Source: Pomphorhynchus laevis (taxonomy: Eukaryota > Acanthocephala > Palaeacanthocephala > Echinorhynchida > Pomphorhynchidae). Taken from it: DNA of 64,000 nucleotides. Positions 1 to 10,817 of the stretch are shown one piece after another. Each line of letters begins with the position of its first letter. The first letter of the stretch is position 1. Location of the stretch: assembly GCA_012934845.2 (NCBI GenBank), contig WNNJ02000442.1:62001-126000 (forward strand), written 5' to 3'. The notes beneath the pieces are model-generated. The model did no database searches and was not told where the DNA came from. It worked only from the letters and a program-made list of their open reading frames with translations. The position numbers and the translations under genes were made by a program.

Positions 1-669
1 GCTAAAAGCAAATGTAACCCCTTTCTGGGGTACAATCTTTCTTTCAATATCGTAGATGCTGATGACTTAACATACCCCCATTGCAATGGGTGCCACCTCT
101 GGGGGCACTGGTCCTCGAACTGTACTAGGCCCCATACGTGTGGGGTTTGCAGCTCTTCCGAAGTCCATGAGGGGAAATGTTCTCTCCCCCCTCTGTGTTC
201 CAATTGTGGTGGTCAGCACCCGGCCTGGTCTAGAAGATGTCCTATCTTCAAAGAATACAAATTAAGGCATTGTGGGGCACCGGTCAAACCGGCCCACTTT
301 GCCGCTGCCAGCTTATCCAATTCAAACGGTTATGGTATGTCGGACACCGACATTTTCAAAATTGTTGACGCAAGACTACAGATATATAAAGACGAGATTC
401 GAGCCTTAACGAACCATCTGATAGCGAAATTCGAGGAGTCCCGTTCTCCTCCATCGACGATTCTTACCTCTTCAAAGAGAGCCCCCCGTTCTAAGAAGAG
501 ATCATCTTCTAAACAAAAGTTGGCTTCCTTGAAGTTGGCAAAGAAAGATGATATATGTTGGGAGTTGTTGGCCTCAGAGGGAGATGAAGATAATGCCGGT
601 GGGCAAGTGTCTTCTCCTGGTAGGGCTGGGAGTGAGAAGGGCAACTTTCTCTCTCCTAGTTTCTGCTAG
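1..669 (+). CDS. LINE-A ORF1, zinc-knuckle RNA-binding protein (5' end missing)
   Basis: Frame 1 is open from the first base to a TAG at 667-669, giving 222 residues of a protein that begins before the window. Three cysteine/histidine knuckles follow each other near residues 29-77: CNGCHLWGHWSSNC (C-x2-C-x4-H-x4-C), a CGVC...HEGKC unit, and CSNCGGQHPAWSRRC. Such knuckles in LINE ORF1 proteins bind the element's RNA in the ribonucleoprotein particle. The C-terminal third is rich in Ser, Lys and Arg. A Met at 337 is internal, not the start. ORF2 begins 34 bases after the stop, in another frame. Confidence 0.85.
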   Translation, partial: AKSKCNPFLGYNLSFNIVDADDLTYPHCNGCHLWGHWSSNCTRPHTCGVCSSSEVHEGKCSLPPLCSNCGGQHPAWSRRCPIFKEYKLRHCGAPVKPAHFAAASLSNSNGYGMSDTDIFKIVDARLQIYKDEIRALTNHLIAKFEESRSPPSTILTSSKRAPRSKKRSSSKQKLASLKLAKKDDICWELLASEGDEDNAGGQVSSPGRAGSEKGNFLSPSFC

Positions 670-703
670 GAGGTAGGCATGCCACTTTAGCTGTCGTAAC
701 ACA

Positions 704-3163
704 ATGCAAAGTAGTCAAGAGCCTTTTTCACTGAATATACTTCAGTGGAATTCGGGAGGTGCTTCTGCCCTTAGCCTTCTATCTGGTAGAGATGCGGATG
801 TTATAGTCCTTCAGGAGACGCGGTCTATCCGTATCCCCCAGGACATTACTCGATTTATCCCCAAGCATATTTACACCCACTTCACTCCGTACATAACCCC
901 TCCTCACGCCTCTTCATCTCAAGGTCTTTTAACCCTAGTTAAATGCTCCTTAAGATCATCCCTTCTTTTAAACTATTCTTGTCCAGCCCTGTCTTGTTTA
1001 GCTGTTTCACTTTGTAAGAATGGTAAACGTATCAGCATAGCCAATATCTATATTAGGCCAGGGGAAATTCACAAGAACCGTGATCTCCTGGACCGTATCT
1101 TGGGTAGTGGCTATGACATGTTACTCGGTGACTTCAACGACAGAACTGGTCGTTGGATTAATGCAGCACTCCGCAGAGCCAGGAACGATTACCTTATTCA
1201 CAAACCACCGTCCCCAACTTTTCATTGCTCAACAACTAATTCTCTCCTCGACATATTACTGCTTCATAAGATGTGGTTGTTGAAACCCATCTGCACTGAG
1301 CAGTCGCGCCAAAAACAGACCATCTCTCATGACCTAATTCGTTGGCGGATAGAGGAAGATACGTTGCTTAGAAGGAGGTTTCACTTTGATCCCATTAGAG
1401 TGGCTTTCTTCCAGGCGGCTATCCAACTCTTCCCCATAATTAGTAATGAGAATTTGACCGAATTTAATTCCTTCCTCTCCTCGCAAGCTACCGCGTTTCT
1501 TTCGACTACCTATAAAGGTCATATTTACAATCCCACTCCAACAAAACTCAAGGTTTTGGCTAAAATGCTACGTCTTCCCAATGTCTCTGTTTCCGCCAGG
1601 CAGGCCATCTCGAATGAATACTGGAGCACTAGATATAGGTTCCAGCTGAGCAGGGATAAGGCGAACATCGCTCACCTTAACCCTTCTCAGTCTTCCTTCT
1701 GGAAGATATTCAAGAAGGAGAAGTTTGTCTGTTGGAAGGATAGAGCTTTGGGTTGGATTGGTAGTATAGGCCTTGATAATGTTTTGAAGGAGTCACTATC
1801 CCTACATAATTATGGAGCCACTCAATCTCCCCAACCAATCCCGCCTTGGGGTGACTTCAGGAGCAGGGACTTATCTGTTACAGATATCCTTAACTCCTGG
1901 GGGCCACTTCCGGGCACCTCTAAATCCGTCGCTCCACTATCTTCTCGAGTCTGTCAGCTTTTGACAGCCGATCAAAGAAGAGAAGTGGCCGTCACAATGC
2001 TTTTAGCCTCACCATCCGATGTAGCCGGCATCAATATTAGTCGTAGAATTTTCTTACCAAAGCATAGTCCGGTTTCATGTCCCAAAGATCTGCGTCCCAT
2101 TTCGATTCAAAACTCCCTCATCTCCATCTACGAAAAAGCGCTTGCGCGTAGAATCCGCGACCATTTAAGTAGGCGTAATTTGATCCCACCGAGTTTTCAC
2201 GGGTTTGTCAAGGGACGCTCGGTTCATTCAGCAATAGGTGAAGTGCATCAGTTTTGTAGGGATAATAGCCATCAACTAGCTGTGGCTGTTTTCCTTGACT
2301 TTTCTGCTGCATTTGACCGCATTTCCATTCCCTTTGTTATCTCCTCTCTCAGGTCACTCGGGTTGCCTGCGAGAATTGTTAACAGGGTGGATATATTACT
2401 GTTTACCAAGAGGTTCTACTATGAAGACGACCCTGATGCGTGTCAGTTCTACCCTATTACAGGTGTGCCCCAAGGATCCCCACTTTCTCCTATCTTATTT
2501 CTTGCTGCCTCCATTGTACTATTCAAGAATTTTAAACGTGATCAACATCTAGTGGTATACGCTGATGATACCACGGCCCTGTTCTCTGGACGCAGGTGCA
2601 AAGATGTCGCTTCAGACATCAGCCGTTTCTTTTTAAGATTAACAGACCAGCTGACCCTATCCAATCTTATTTTAAATTCATCCAAATCGCAGGTAGTTGT
2701 CTTTCATGGCACCCCTGCGACAAAGAAAAAATTAAAGAGACTAGCACTCTCAGCTCTATCTTCTATATTGACTAATCAACCACTCCCTACCTTCACAAGT
2801 CGAGTAAAATACCTGGGGTTCACTGTTACGGTGAACTGGTCGGCGAAAGCTGACCTGGATAGACTTAAACGTATCCTGAAGAAAGCTAGGTGGGCCCTGA
2901 AACGGGCTCAGCATCTGTCGTTGAATGGGAAAACCCAAGTGCGCCTCTGGGGTACTTGGGCTATCTCGGGATTAGTCTTCTTTTCGAGAGGACGTCCTCC
3001 AGAGCAAAGACTAAGGTTTCTCAAGCTCCTCATCTCGCGATTACCGCGCATAGTCCGCCTAGATTGGATTCTTCGGGGGGTGATAGACCCCGGGTGGTTC
3101 AGTCGAAGAGCGGCGTGTTGGATTAGCTGGAGGGCTCAGATCCCGCTGGACCTGAGGCCGTAG
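704..3163 (+). CDS. LINE-A ORF2, endonuclease and reverse transcriptase, 819 aa, uninterrupted
   Basis: This ORF encodes the enzyme that nicks the target and reverse-transcribes the element's RNA. The endonuclease comes first: NILQWN near residue 11, VLQET with its Glu near 37 and GDFND near 141. The usual SDH motif is replaced by SHDLI. The RT follows: LRPISIQN, HGFVKGRS, FLDFSAAFD (about 529), GVPQGSPLSP (about 586), VYADDT (about 619) and KYLGF. The C-terminal WFSRRAACW segment is shared with other copies. There is no RNase H domain, and 819 residues is on the short side for a LINE ORF2. No stop interrupts it, so this is the only copy here that could be recently active. The ATG at 704 is preferred because the same position starts ORF2 in the other copies. 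Confidence 0.92.
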   Translation: MQSSQEPFSLNILQWNSGGASALSLLSGRDADVIVLQETRSIRIPQDITRFIPKHIYTHFTPYITPPHASSSQGLLTLVKCSLRSSLLLNYSCPALSCLAVSLCKNGKRISIANIYIRPGEIHKNRDLLDRILGSGYDMLLGDFNDRTGRWINAALRRARNDYLIHKPPSPTFHCSTTNSLLDILLLHKMWLLKPICTEQSRQKQTISHDLIRWRIEEDTLLRRRFHFDPIRVAFFQAAIQLFPIISNENLTEFNSFLSSQATAFLSTTYKGHIYNPTPTKLKVLAKMLRLPNVSVSARQAISNEYWSTRYRFQLSRDKANIAHLNPSQSSFWKIFKKEKFVCWKDRALGWIGSIGLDNVLKESLSLHNYGATQSPQPIPPWGDFRSRDLSVTDILNSWGPLPGTSKSVAPLSSRVCQLLTADQRREVAVTMLLASPSDVAGINISRRIFLPKHSPVSCPKDLRPISIQNSLISIYEKALARRIRDHLSRRNLIPPSFHGFVKGRSVHSAIGEVHQFCRDNSHQLAVAVFLDFSAAFDRISIPFVISSLRSLGLPARIVNRVDILLFTKRFYYEDDPDACQFYPITGVPQGSPLSPILFLAASIVLFKNFKRDQHLVVYADDTTALFSGRRCKDVASDISRFFLRLTDQLTLSNLILNSSKSQVVVFHGTPATKKKLKRLALSALSSILTNQPLPTFTSRVKYLGFTVTVNWSAKADLDRLKRILKKARWALKRAQHLSLNGKTQVRLWGTWAISGLVFFSRGRPPEQRLRFLKLLISRLPRIVRLDWILRGVIDPGWFSRRAACWISWRAQIPLDLRP

Positions 3164-3419
3164 AATAAATAGAAGATTGAATGATTATCGAATTTATATT
3201 ATTTTTGTCTTCTTGCATGTTTCGTTCTGTGTAACACGTTTTTTATCGGTTATAAGTTTTGTTTAAGAAAATCCTTATCTTATCTTACAAAACAATAAAA
3301 ATGAAGACATAAAATAACAAAATAGTGGAAACCAAAACATTTTAAACAATGAATTGCAAACATAATTTATGTTATATAAAAATAAAATAAAAGAAACAAT
3401 TTTGTTACAATCAAGGGCT

Positions 3420-3662
3420 TTCGTTTATATTAATTTTAAGGTCAAGTCAGCTATATCACCAACCATTAAGTTACACTTTAGTTTGTTAATATAAAGCGTT
3501 TCTAAAATCTTACGTTTAAATATACTGGATTCTTTTGGTAATATGGTAGTTCCATCGAAATCAATTATGTGATCATTATTAATTCTATGATCAACTAAAA
3601 CACTTCTTGTTCCACCTTAAAGTGTGTATTTATGCTAGCTTACTCTTTAATTTATACCTTGC
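3420..3662 (-). mobile_element. PLE-D fragment, C-terminal end of the GIY-YIG endonuclease
   Basis: Read on the minus strand, this stretch encodes the tail of a Penelope-like GIY-YIG domain, including VLVDHRINNDHIIDFDG and FKRKILETLYI, which match the C-termini at 21.8-22.1 kb and 54.2-54.4 kb. The upstream half of the same domain lies at 6869-7135, so the PLE was split by LINE-A copy 2. At least one in-frame stop shows that it is decayed. The flanking 3290-3420 region is AT-rich and shows nothing else. Confidence 0.7.
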
Positions 3663-3799
3663 ACAGTTTAAATAAATAAATAAAGACTTTATTAAATACA
3701 CCAAAATATAGCATGCAAGAATAAAAAAAGTAGGTCATAACCAGCTCAGATAAAAATGACACAATTTCCCTTCGTTTTTTATCTTCCCTTTCTCTTTCA

Positions 3800-5612
3800 T
3801 GGCCTCAGGTTCAGGGGGATCTAACCCCCAACCGATCCGACACGCCGCCTTCCGACTGAACCACCCCGGGTCTTTCACCCAACGAAGAATCCAATCAACG
3901 CGAACTATGCTTGGTAAACAAGACGACGAGCTTAAGAAACCTTAGCTTTTGCTCTGGGGGACGTCCTCTTGAGAAAAAGACTAATCCCGAGATAGTCCAA
4001 GTGCCCCAAAGGCGCACCTGGGCTTTCCCTTTCAATTACAGGTGCTGAGCCCGTTTCAGGGCCCACCTAGATTTCTTCAAACTGCTGAATGGACCGAGCA
4101 AACTTTGACAAACCCATAAAAACCTATAGGGATCAAATTACGCCTACTTAAATGGTCGCGGAGTTTACGAGCAAGCGCTTTTTCGTAATTCGACACGAGG
4201 GAATTTTGAATAGAAATGGGTCGCGGATCTTTAGGGCATGAGCAGGATTTTTTCTTAGGAATAAAAACACGCTTACTAATATTGATGACTGCTACATCGG
4301 ATGGCGAGGCTAAAAGCATTGTGACGACCACCTCTCTTCTCTGATCGGCTGTCAAAAGCTGACAGACCCGAGAAGAAAGTGAAGCGACGGATTTGGAGGT
4401 GCCCGGGAGTGGACCCCATGAGTTAAGGATATCCGTAACAGATAGATCCCTACTCCTAAAGTTACACTAAGGCGGGATTGGTTGAGGTGATAGAGTAACT
4501 TCATAGTTGTGTAGAGCTAGTGACTCCTCTAAAACTTTATCTAGGCCTACATTACCTATCAAACCCAATGCTTTATCCTTCAGCAAACAAACTTCTCCTT
4601 CTTGAAAATCTTCCAAAAGGAAGACTGAGAAGGATTAAGGCGAGCAATACTCGTCCTATCCTTACTCAGCTGGAACCTATATCTAGTGCTCCAGTATTCA
4701 TTCGAGAGAGCCTGTCTGGCGGAAACAGAGAGATTAGGAAGGTTAAGCAATTTCACTAGGACCTTGAGTTTCGTCGGAGTAGGATTGTATATACCACCTT
4801 TATAGGTAATCGATAAAATCGCGGTAGCTTGCGAAAAGAGGTAGGTATTAAATTCGGTCAAACTCTCATTTTCTATTCTGGGAAAGAGTTGGATAGCCGC
4901 TTGAAAGAGGGCCACTCTGATCGGATTAAAGTGAAACCTCCTTCAAAGCAACATATCTTCCTCAATCCTCCAACGAATTAGGTCATGAGAGGTGGACAAT
5001 CGCTGGCACGACTGCCCCGTGCAGAAGGGTTTTAACAACCACCTCGAGTGAAGCAGTAAAATGTCGAGGATAGAATTTGTTGATGTGCAATGAAAGGTAG
5101 GTGACGGGGGTTTGTGAATAAGATAACCGTTCCTAGCTCTGCGAAGTGCTGCATTGATCCAACGACCAGTTCTGTCGTTGAAATCTCCAAGTATCATGTC
5201 ATAACCGCTGTCAATAATACTATCCAGGAGGTCACGGTTCTTGTGAATTTGCCCTGGACGGATGTAGACATTGGCTAGACGTATGCGTTTACCGTTCTTA
5301 CTGAGTGAAACTACTAAACAAGAAAGGGCTGGACATTAGTAGTTTAATAGGAGGGAGGACCTTAAGAAGCACTTAACTAAGGTCAAGAGTCCTAGAAATG
5401 GAGAGGAGTGAGGTGCGGTTTTGTACGGAGTATAGTGGGAACAGATATGCTTTGGGATAAATCGAGTAATGTCCTGGGGGAGACGGATAGACCGCGTCTC
5501 CTGAAGAACTATAACATCTGCGTCTCTACCAGATAGAAGCCTAAGGGCAGAAGCCCTCCCCCGAGTTCCACTGAAGGATATTCAGTGAAAAAGGCTCACG
5601 AGTACTCTGCAT
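3800..5612 (-). pseudogene. LINE-A copy 2 ORF2, deleted and frameshifted
   Basis: Open pieces at 4077-4355, 4580-4915 and 4943-5197 match the endonuclease and early RT of the intact ORF2, for example MILGDFNDRTGRW and SFWKIFKKEKFVC. The start codon is at 5610-5612. The RT palm with the YADD box is absent: sequence equivalent to copy 1 positions about 2235-2885 has gone, so the product could not be a polymerase. It is closest to copy 4 in the Rab3 intron, sharing long identical stretches near 4600-4900 and 34700-35030. Confidence 0.85.
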
Positions 5613-5645
5613 TGTGATGGATTAGTTGGATGGGGGATTGCCTAC

Positions 5646-6866
5646 CTAGACAAAGCTAGGTGCAGGAAGGTTGCTCTTCCCACCACTAGCCCCCTCCAAG
5701 GAAGGTACTTGCCCCTGGGCAGTATCTTCATTTCCCCTATTAGTCTTCTGTTGGATTAGCTTCCCAATCTTGAGCGGGGGAACGGCATGGGCTGAAGCCC
5801 CTCTCTTTTTCGACTCCGGAACCGAGGAAACAGGAAGCACAGGATTAGTCCCGATAACAGTTAGGATAGAGCGTACTAACTCCTCCATCTGCCGAAGAGC
5901 ATTCGAAGTCTTTAAGTCGATAATCCGTAAAATGTCAGCGTCATCCATACGTGGAGCTGCAGCGACCGCGATGGACTTGACCAGATTGGGCGGTTTCAGC
6001 AAGAATAACTTTTTATATTCTTTGAATAGAGAGCATTTCCTGCTCCAAGCAGGATGGCACCCCCCCCCGCAATTCGAGCAGGAAAGGGGGGCCTCGCAGC
6101 GATCAGTAGTTGTAAGAGAAGGACAGCTGATGGAGTTTCAGATCCCGCACGAAGGGGTCCTACTGCAGATGGAGGCCCAAGATCCCCATTTGTGACACCG
6201 GCTGCAGTGGGGATAGGTCAGATCATTCCTCTCTGTGATCGTGAATTTAATAGTGATACCCATAAAGGGATTCGACGCAGAATTAGACAAGGACTCAGCA
6301 ATATTTACGGGAGCATTGGAAAAGCCAACCGGGCTAGGGTTCCCGTCCCTACCCTGGATTGACCTTAGATTGGTGACCTTGAATTTAGCCATTAAAGAAC
6401 GTATATCTTCTTCCATTGAACAGGGAAGATTTGAAACTTTCAGTGAGGCCAGGATAGGCTTGGATGAGATTTCACCATATTCAGCTAAATTGGCGGAGAA
6501 GTACTCCATGTTGTTTGCGGCGAGGTCATTCGAGATAAAAGAGATCTTCACCTCCGCAGGGTGTAACCTATCAGTTAAATTGAACCCTGTTCTGAAACTG
6601 TTTGGTGGAGGATCTCAAAAAATTGTTGTATATATCGTGTTTCTCAATCGGTTTCTTAACTTTAATTATCAGCAAATTCTTTAATTTAGGAATGGGGGAA
6701 GCACCTCTCCATCACCTGAGACCATAGAAAAATTACTAACCTTGTTACTTGGATCCGTATTTAGATTTACCTTTAATTTGTCTTTTTTTGTATGATTATC
6801 GTTGATTTTTGAATGATTTTTGCTGCTATCGTTTGATAGCTCCGAAGTTACTTGTACACTACACAT
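5646..6866 (-). pseudogene. LINE-A copy 2 ORF1, frameshifted
   Basis: Three open pieces (6681-6866, 6138-6551, 5646-6002) follow the order of ORF1: a Ser/Asn/Lys-rich N-terminus, a middle part with SSKPILASLKVSNLP, one visible knuckle (CSRCHKWGSWASIC) and a basic Ser-rich tail ending just before ORF2. The frame changes after the first knuckle. This copy shows the ORF1 N-terminus that is missing from copy 1. Confidence 0.8.
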
Positions 6867-6868
6867 TT

Positions 6869-7135
6869 TTTCGTTGCCCAGTTTGGCCTATGCATATTTT
6901 ATCACAGTCTTTACAAGGGATTTTATAAACAACGAATGGATTGTTGTTGATGGATTTAATTTTTAAAACCTATACAATTTATGCATTCTTTTATTGTACA
7001 AAACAATATAATGGGATGTTTAAATTTGTTTTTTATTAACGTGTATTTTAAAACGATTATTTTATATATCATTGATATATGGAATCCCAACATACTTCCG
7101 TTCTTTTAAAGGACCAAAAATATGAATTTTATTAA
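6869..7135 (-). mobile_element. PLE-D fragment, N-terminal half of the GIY-YIG endonuclease
   Basis: The minus strand encodes VVYKIPCKDCDKICIGQTGQ, the classic Penelope GIY-YIG entry motif with its paired cysteines. The domain stops at LINE-A copy 2 and its continuation is at 3420-3662. On the other side it is bounded by the broken end of LINE-A copy 3, so no RT of this PLE is left here. Confidence 0.8.
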
Positions 7136-7228
7136 TTCGTGTCAGACCTAATGCACTTTACCTATTGCTGAATGGATTGAGCGCCTTTGACAAACCGATG
7201 AAAACTCGGTTGAATAGAGTTACTCATC

Positions 7229-8690
7229 TTAAATAGTCGCGGATTCTACGCGCAAGCGCTTCTTTCGTGATGGATGTGAGAGAATTTTGAATCGAAATGG
7301 GCCGCAGGTCTTTAGGACACAAGACCGGTTAACGCTTAGGTAAAAAATTTTTCTACTAATATTGATGCTGGCTACGTCGAATAGTGAGACTAAAAGCATT
7401 GTGACGGCCACTTCTCTTCTTTGATCGGCTGTCAGAAGCTGACAGACCCGAGAAGATAGTTGAGCTACAGATTTTGAGGTGCACGGAAGTGGACCCCGTG
7501 AGTTAAGGATATCTGTAACAGATAAGTCCCTGCTCATGAAGTCACCCCAAGACGGGATTGGTTGGGGTGATTGAGTGGCTACATAGTTGTATAGGGATAG
7601 CGACTCTTCTGAAACTCTGTCAAGGCTAATGCTCCCAATCCAACCCACATCCTTGTCCCTCCAGCAGACAAACTTCTTTTTCTTGAATATCTTCCAAAAG
7701 GAAGACAGTGAAGAGTTAAGGTGGGCAAGGCTCGCACTTTCCCTGCTCAGCTGGAACCTATATCTAGAGCTCCAGTATTCATTCGAGAGGGATTGTCTGG
7801 CTGAAACAGAGAGATTGGGAAGGTGCAGCATTTTAGCCAGGACCTTGAGTTTTGTTAGAGTGGGATTGCATATGCGACCTTCATATGTAGTCGAAATTAA
7901 CGAGGTAGATTGCGATGAAAAATATAAATTAAATTCGGTCAAACTTTCATTACAAATTCTGGGGAAGAGTTGGATCGCTGTCTGAAAGAAGGTTACTCTG
8001 ATGGGATCAAAGTGAAACCTCCTTCTTAGCAACGAATTTTCCTCAATCTGCCAGCGAATTAGGTTTTGAGAGGTGGTTTGTTGTTGTCGTGACTGTTCAG
8101 TACAGATGGGTTTCAACAACCATATCTTATGAAGCAGTAATATGTCGAGGATAGAATTAGTTGTTGAGCAATGAAAGGTGAGGGACGGTGGTTTGTGAAT
8201 AAGGTAGTCGTTCTTAGCACTGTGGAGGGCTGCATTAATTCAACGACCAGTTCTGTCGTTGAAGTCATCGAGTAACATGTCATAGCCACTACCCAAAATA
8301 CGGTCCACGAGCTCACGGTTCTTGTGAATTTCCTCTGGCCTAATATAGATATTGACTATACTAATACTTATACCGTTCTTACAAAGTAATATTGCTAAAC
8401 AAGATAGGCTGGACAAGAATGGTTTAAAGGAGGGAAGATCTTAAGGAGCATTTACCTAGGGTTAAAATACCTTGAGATGAAGATGAGTGAGGAAGGGTTA
8501 CGTACGGAGTATAGTGGGTGTAAATGTGCTTAAGGATCAATCAAGTAATGTCCTTGGGGAGACGGATAGACCGCGTATCTTTAAGGACTATAACATATGC
8601 ATCTATACCAGATAAAAGGCTAAGGACAGAAGCACCTCACGAATTCCACTGAAGGATATTCAGTGAAAAAGGCTCTTGTTTACTTTGCAT
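7229..8690 (-). pseudogene. LINE-A copy 3 ORF2, endonuclease and RT start only
   Basis: The start codon is at 8688-8690. A 296-residue open piece (7229-8119) matches the linker between endonuclease and RT, including SSFWKIFKKKKFVCWRD and QLLTADQRREVAVTMLL. The endonuclease part (8120-8690) is shifted between frames. It has SQNLIRW where other copies have SHDLIRW. No RT palm motif is present. Confidence 0.8.
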
Positions 8691-8719
8691 TGTGTTAAGT
8701 TAGCTGAAGTGATATCGCC

Positions 8720-9850
8720 CACTCCTAGCAGGAGCCAGGAGAGAGAAGGTTGTCTTTCCCACTCTCCGCGCTACAAGGAGAAGACATTTACCCACGGCAA
8801 TGTCAATATTTTTCGTAGAGACAATAACTTAGTGAGTTAGATCTTTTTTTGCTAGTTTAAGAGAAGCTAAACTCTGTTTAGGGCCAGGTCTTTTTTTGGA
8901 GGTCGGGAGTTTTGGAATTTAACGTACTGAATGCCGGATGAGAGTCGTCATCCTCTGTCTTTTGTATTAGGTGAACAATGAGTGATTGAAATATGTCTTC
9001 AAAGGCTTGCAGTCTTGCGTCCATAATTTTCAAAATCTCACCATTTGCCATTCTGGGCACTTTAGAGATGACGGCATCAGCAAAGTCCGCCGGACGGGTC
9101 GGTGCACCCTTATGCCTATGTTTGTAAGCCTTGAATACAAGACATCTCCGTGACCAAGCCGGGTGAGGGACACCGCAATTCGAACACTGAAGAGAAAGAT
9201 TACATTTCCCATTATGTTCGTCTCCCAAGCCACACTCACCGCATGTACGTGGACTTGAACAGGTGGAGGCCCAGTGCCCCCACTGGTGACATCCGTTGCA
9301 GTGCGGAAACGTATGGTCGTCGACATTAATCATTGTAAATGATATATTGTATCGAAGAAACGGATTGGATTTACTGTTAGCCAGGCATTGGGATTGGTAA
9401 ACGATAGAGGAGCCGACGGCCACCGGAAGTGGCTCTCCATTCTCCTACATAATGGGTCAAACGTTGTAAACTTTGAACGTATCCTCAAAAATGTTTAAAT
9501 CCCCATCCGTTGCGTAAGGTGGAAAGTTTGATAAATTCAGGGAGGCTTGAGTAGGCATATATGCCGCTGAACCATATTTTATGAGAAAATTTTCAAAATA
9601 ATCCAAGTATTTAGAGGCCAGATCAGGCGTACAAAACGAAATTCTGGTTCCAGACTCGGAAAATTTAACAGAATTGTATAAAATTCTACCTTTAAATAAT
9701 TTAGAAAAATTTATGAGAAAAATATCAAATAGAGATATTCTTTCAAAGGGTTGCAGACAATTAACAACAAGATTGACTAATTTGGCATGGGAGGAAGTTC
9801 CCCTTCCGTGCTTGAAGCAAAATAATTAGGAAGATCTGAACTAACCTTGC
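8720..9850 (-). pseudogene. LINE-A copy 3 ORF1
   Basis: A 181-residue open piece at 8878-9423 has three knuckles: CNGCHQWGHWASTC, CGECGLGDEHNGKC and CSNCGVPHPAWSRRC. The upstream part (9430-9850) encodes the ORF1 N-terminal half in another frame, with YGSAAYMPTQASL and FPPYATDGDL. It is closest to the ORF1 piece inside the mosaic at 58560-59222. Confidence 0.8.
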
Positions 9851-10069
9851 TTTGTTTCGTAGGAATTGCGGTGGAAATAAGAGTTTTGTTGAATTTTTTG
9901 AAGCATCGCACATATTTTCGTTGCTGTACGATTTTAAGCTACAGTATAAAAATAAACTTATTGTTGTGTTTTGTTTGCTGCGGTCCCTACAAACGAAAAT
10001 GTTAGGTGATCAATGTGCAAACTGACAAGAAACTTTATTTATATGACATATTTTCATTTTTGTTAATTT

Positions 10070-10112
10070 TCTGAAGATGCTAGTAGTTACTAGCGAAATA
10101 TTAAAATAATTT
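10070..10112 (+). repeat. Hairpin-GAAA motif of the palindrome family, single arm
   Basis: CTGAAGATG is followed by a seven-base-pair hairpin (GCTAGTA/TACTAGC) and GAAATATT. The same layout occurs in the palindromes at 13473, 36397, 41538 and 51591. It resembles a hammerhead core (CUGANGA, stem II, GAAA) but has one extra base before the stem. Confidence 0.5.
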
Positions 10113-10160
10113 TTGTTGTCGTTTAACTGTACCTGACAGTTCCTGGAAATAAAAATAATA

Positions 10161-10375
10161 ATTTATGTGTTCATATACTAAACAAATAAGCTCTTAAGGC
10201 ACAAGTTAATAAATATTCACGTTGACGCATATAATGGATCAGCTAGATACTAATTTATAATTTATATTTATAATTATAATTTATATGTTCATATACTAAG
10301 CGCAAACGCTTTTAAGGCATAAGCTAGTAAAAATTCACGTTGACGCATATAATGTATCAGATAAATCTATATTTC
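10161..10375. repeat. Two-unit tandem repeat, about 118-bp period
   Basis: Both units start with TTTAT(G/A)TGTTCATATACTAA and contain TTCACGTTGACGCATATAAT. The second starts at 10279 and is slightly diverged. No coding potential is seen. Confidence 0.7.
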
Positions 10376-10686
10376 TGGTTTATATAGACTTTGTAATTAA
10401 TGCAAATTTGTATTGTTTTTGTTTTCGTATTTACAATTATAAATTATTAATATTTTAAAGTTTAAGCATTCAATCACTCAAAAAACTTTGTTTAGTATTT
10501 ACCGATTGGCTGGGCTATTAGTTAATATTTCTTTTATTACTGCTTTACCATCGTTGTTTTCTAAAATCATCCATCAAGTTATTCTCTGTAAAATAGTTTA
10601 GAAACAATATTTAAATGGTGTACTTGCTAGTATCAAGCCTAATCCAGTGTCTGTACAGCATTCATTCTTCAGTACTACCGTCGAGC

Positions 10687-10817
10687 GATAATTTATATCT
10701 TTCAAAAGCAAAAACGAATTATTCGATGAGATAATTTAAGTCTATCAAAAATCAAAAATAAATTGCTCAATGTGACAATGTAAATCTTTCAAAAACAAAA
10801 CCGAATAACTCAATAAT
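10687..10817. repeat. Minisatellite, three units of 43-44 bp
   Basis: Units begin at 10687, 10730 and 10774 with GATAATTTA-like starts and share a TCTTTCAAAA(A/G)CAAAA-type core. The units differ by several substitutions, so it is not recent. Confidence 0.65.

Larger units (their letters stand above)
1..3290 (+). mobile_element. LINE-A copy 1, two-ORF non-LTR retrotransposon, left end outside window
   Basis: ORF1 is cut by the window edge, a 34-base gap separates it from ORF2, and a 3' untranslated region of about 130 bases ends near 3290 in a short TTATC-like repeat. The ORF order, apurinic-type endonuclease and absence of LTRs define a non-LTR retrotransposon. Three CCHC-type knuckles in ORF1 are typical of the Jockey/I/R1 branch, but I cannot assign a clade firmly and no RNase H domain is seen. 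It is clearly richer in G+C than its AT-rich surroundings. Related copies lie at 3663-6868, 7148-9925, 14150-14780, 33150-36345 and 57107-61740, all on the opposite strand. Confidence 0.9.
3663..6868 (-). mobile_element. LINE-A copy 2, nearly full length but internally deleted
   Basis: It lies on the minus strand. Its 3' end (left) carries AATAAAGTCTTTAT followed by TTTA repeats, a common LINE tail. Its 5' end reaches an ORF1 N-terminus near 6866. About 650 bases of ORF2 are missing, joining sequence near 4080 across what should be the RT palm. It separates two halves of a PLE GIY-YIG domain (3420-3662 and 6869-7135), so it inserted into that PLE. I could not identify a convincing target duplication. 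Confidence 0.85.
7148..9925 (-). mobile_element. LINE-A copy 3, lacking its 3' half
   Basis: The minus strand carries ORF1 (8720-9850) and the first part of ORF2 (to about 7150). The element stops inside the RT, at a point equivalent to copy 1 position about 2256, so the palm and 3' end are absent. LINEs made by target-primed reverse transcription usually lose their 5' end, so loss of the 3' end points to a later deletion or rearrangement. Confidence 0.8.

Noticed and set aside
4080-7160. Same breakpoint for the LINE-A copy 2 deletion and the copy 3 truncation
   Set aside because: Alignment to copy 1 puts them about 20 bases apart (about 2235 and 2256), so they are not the same event.
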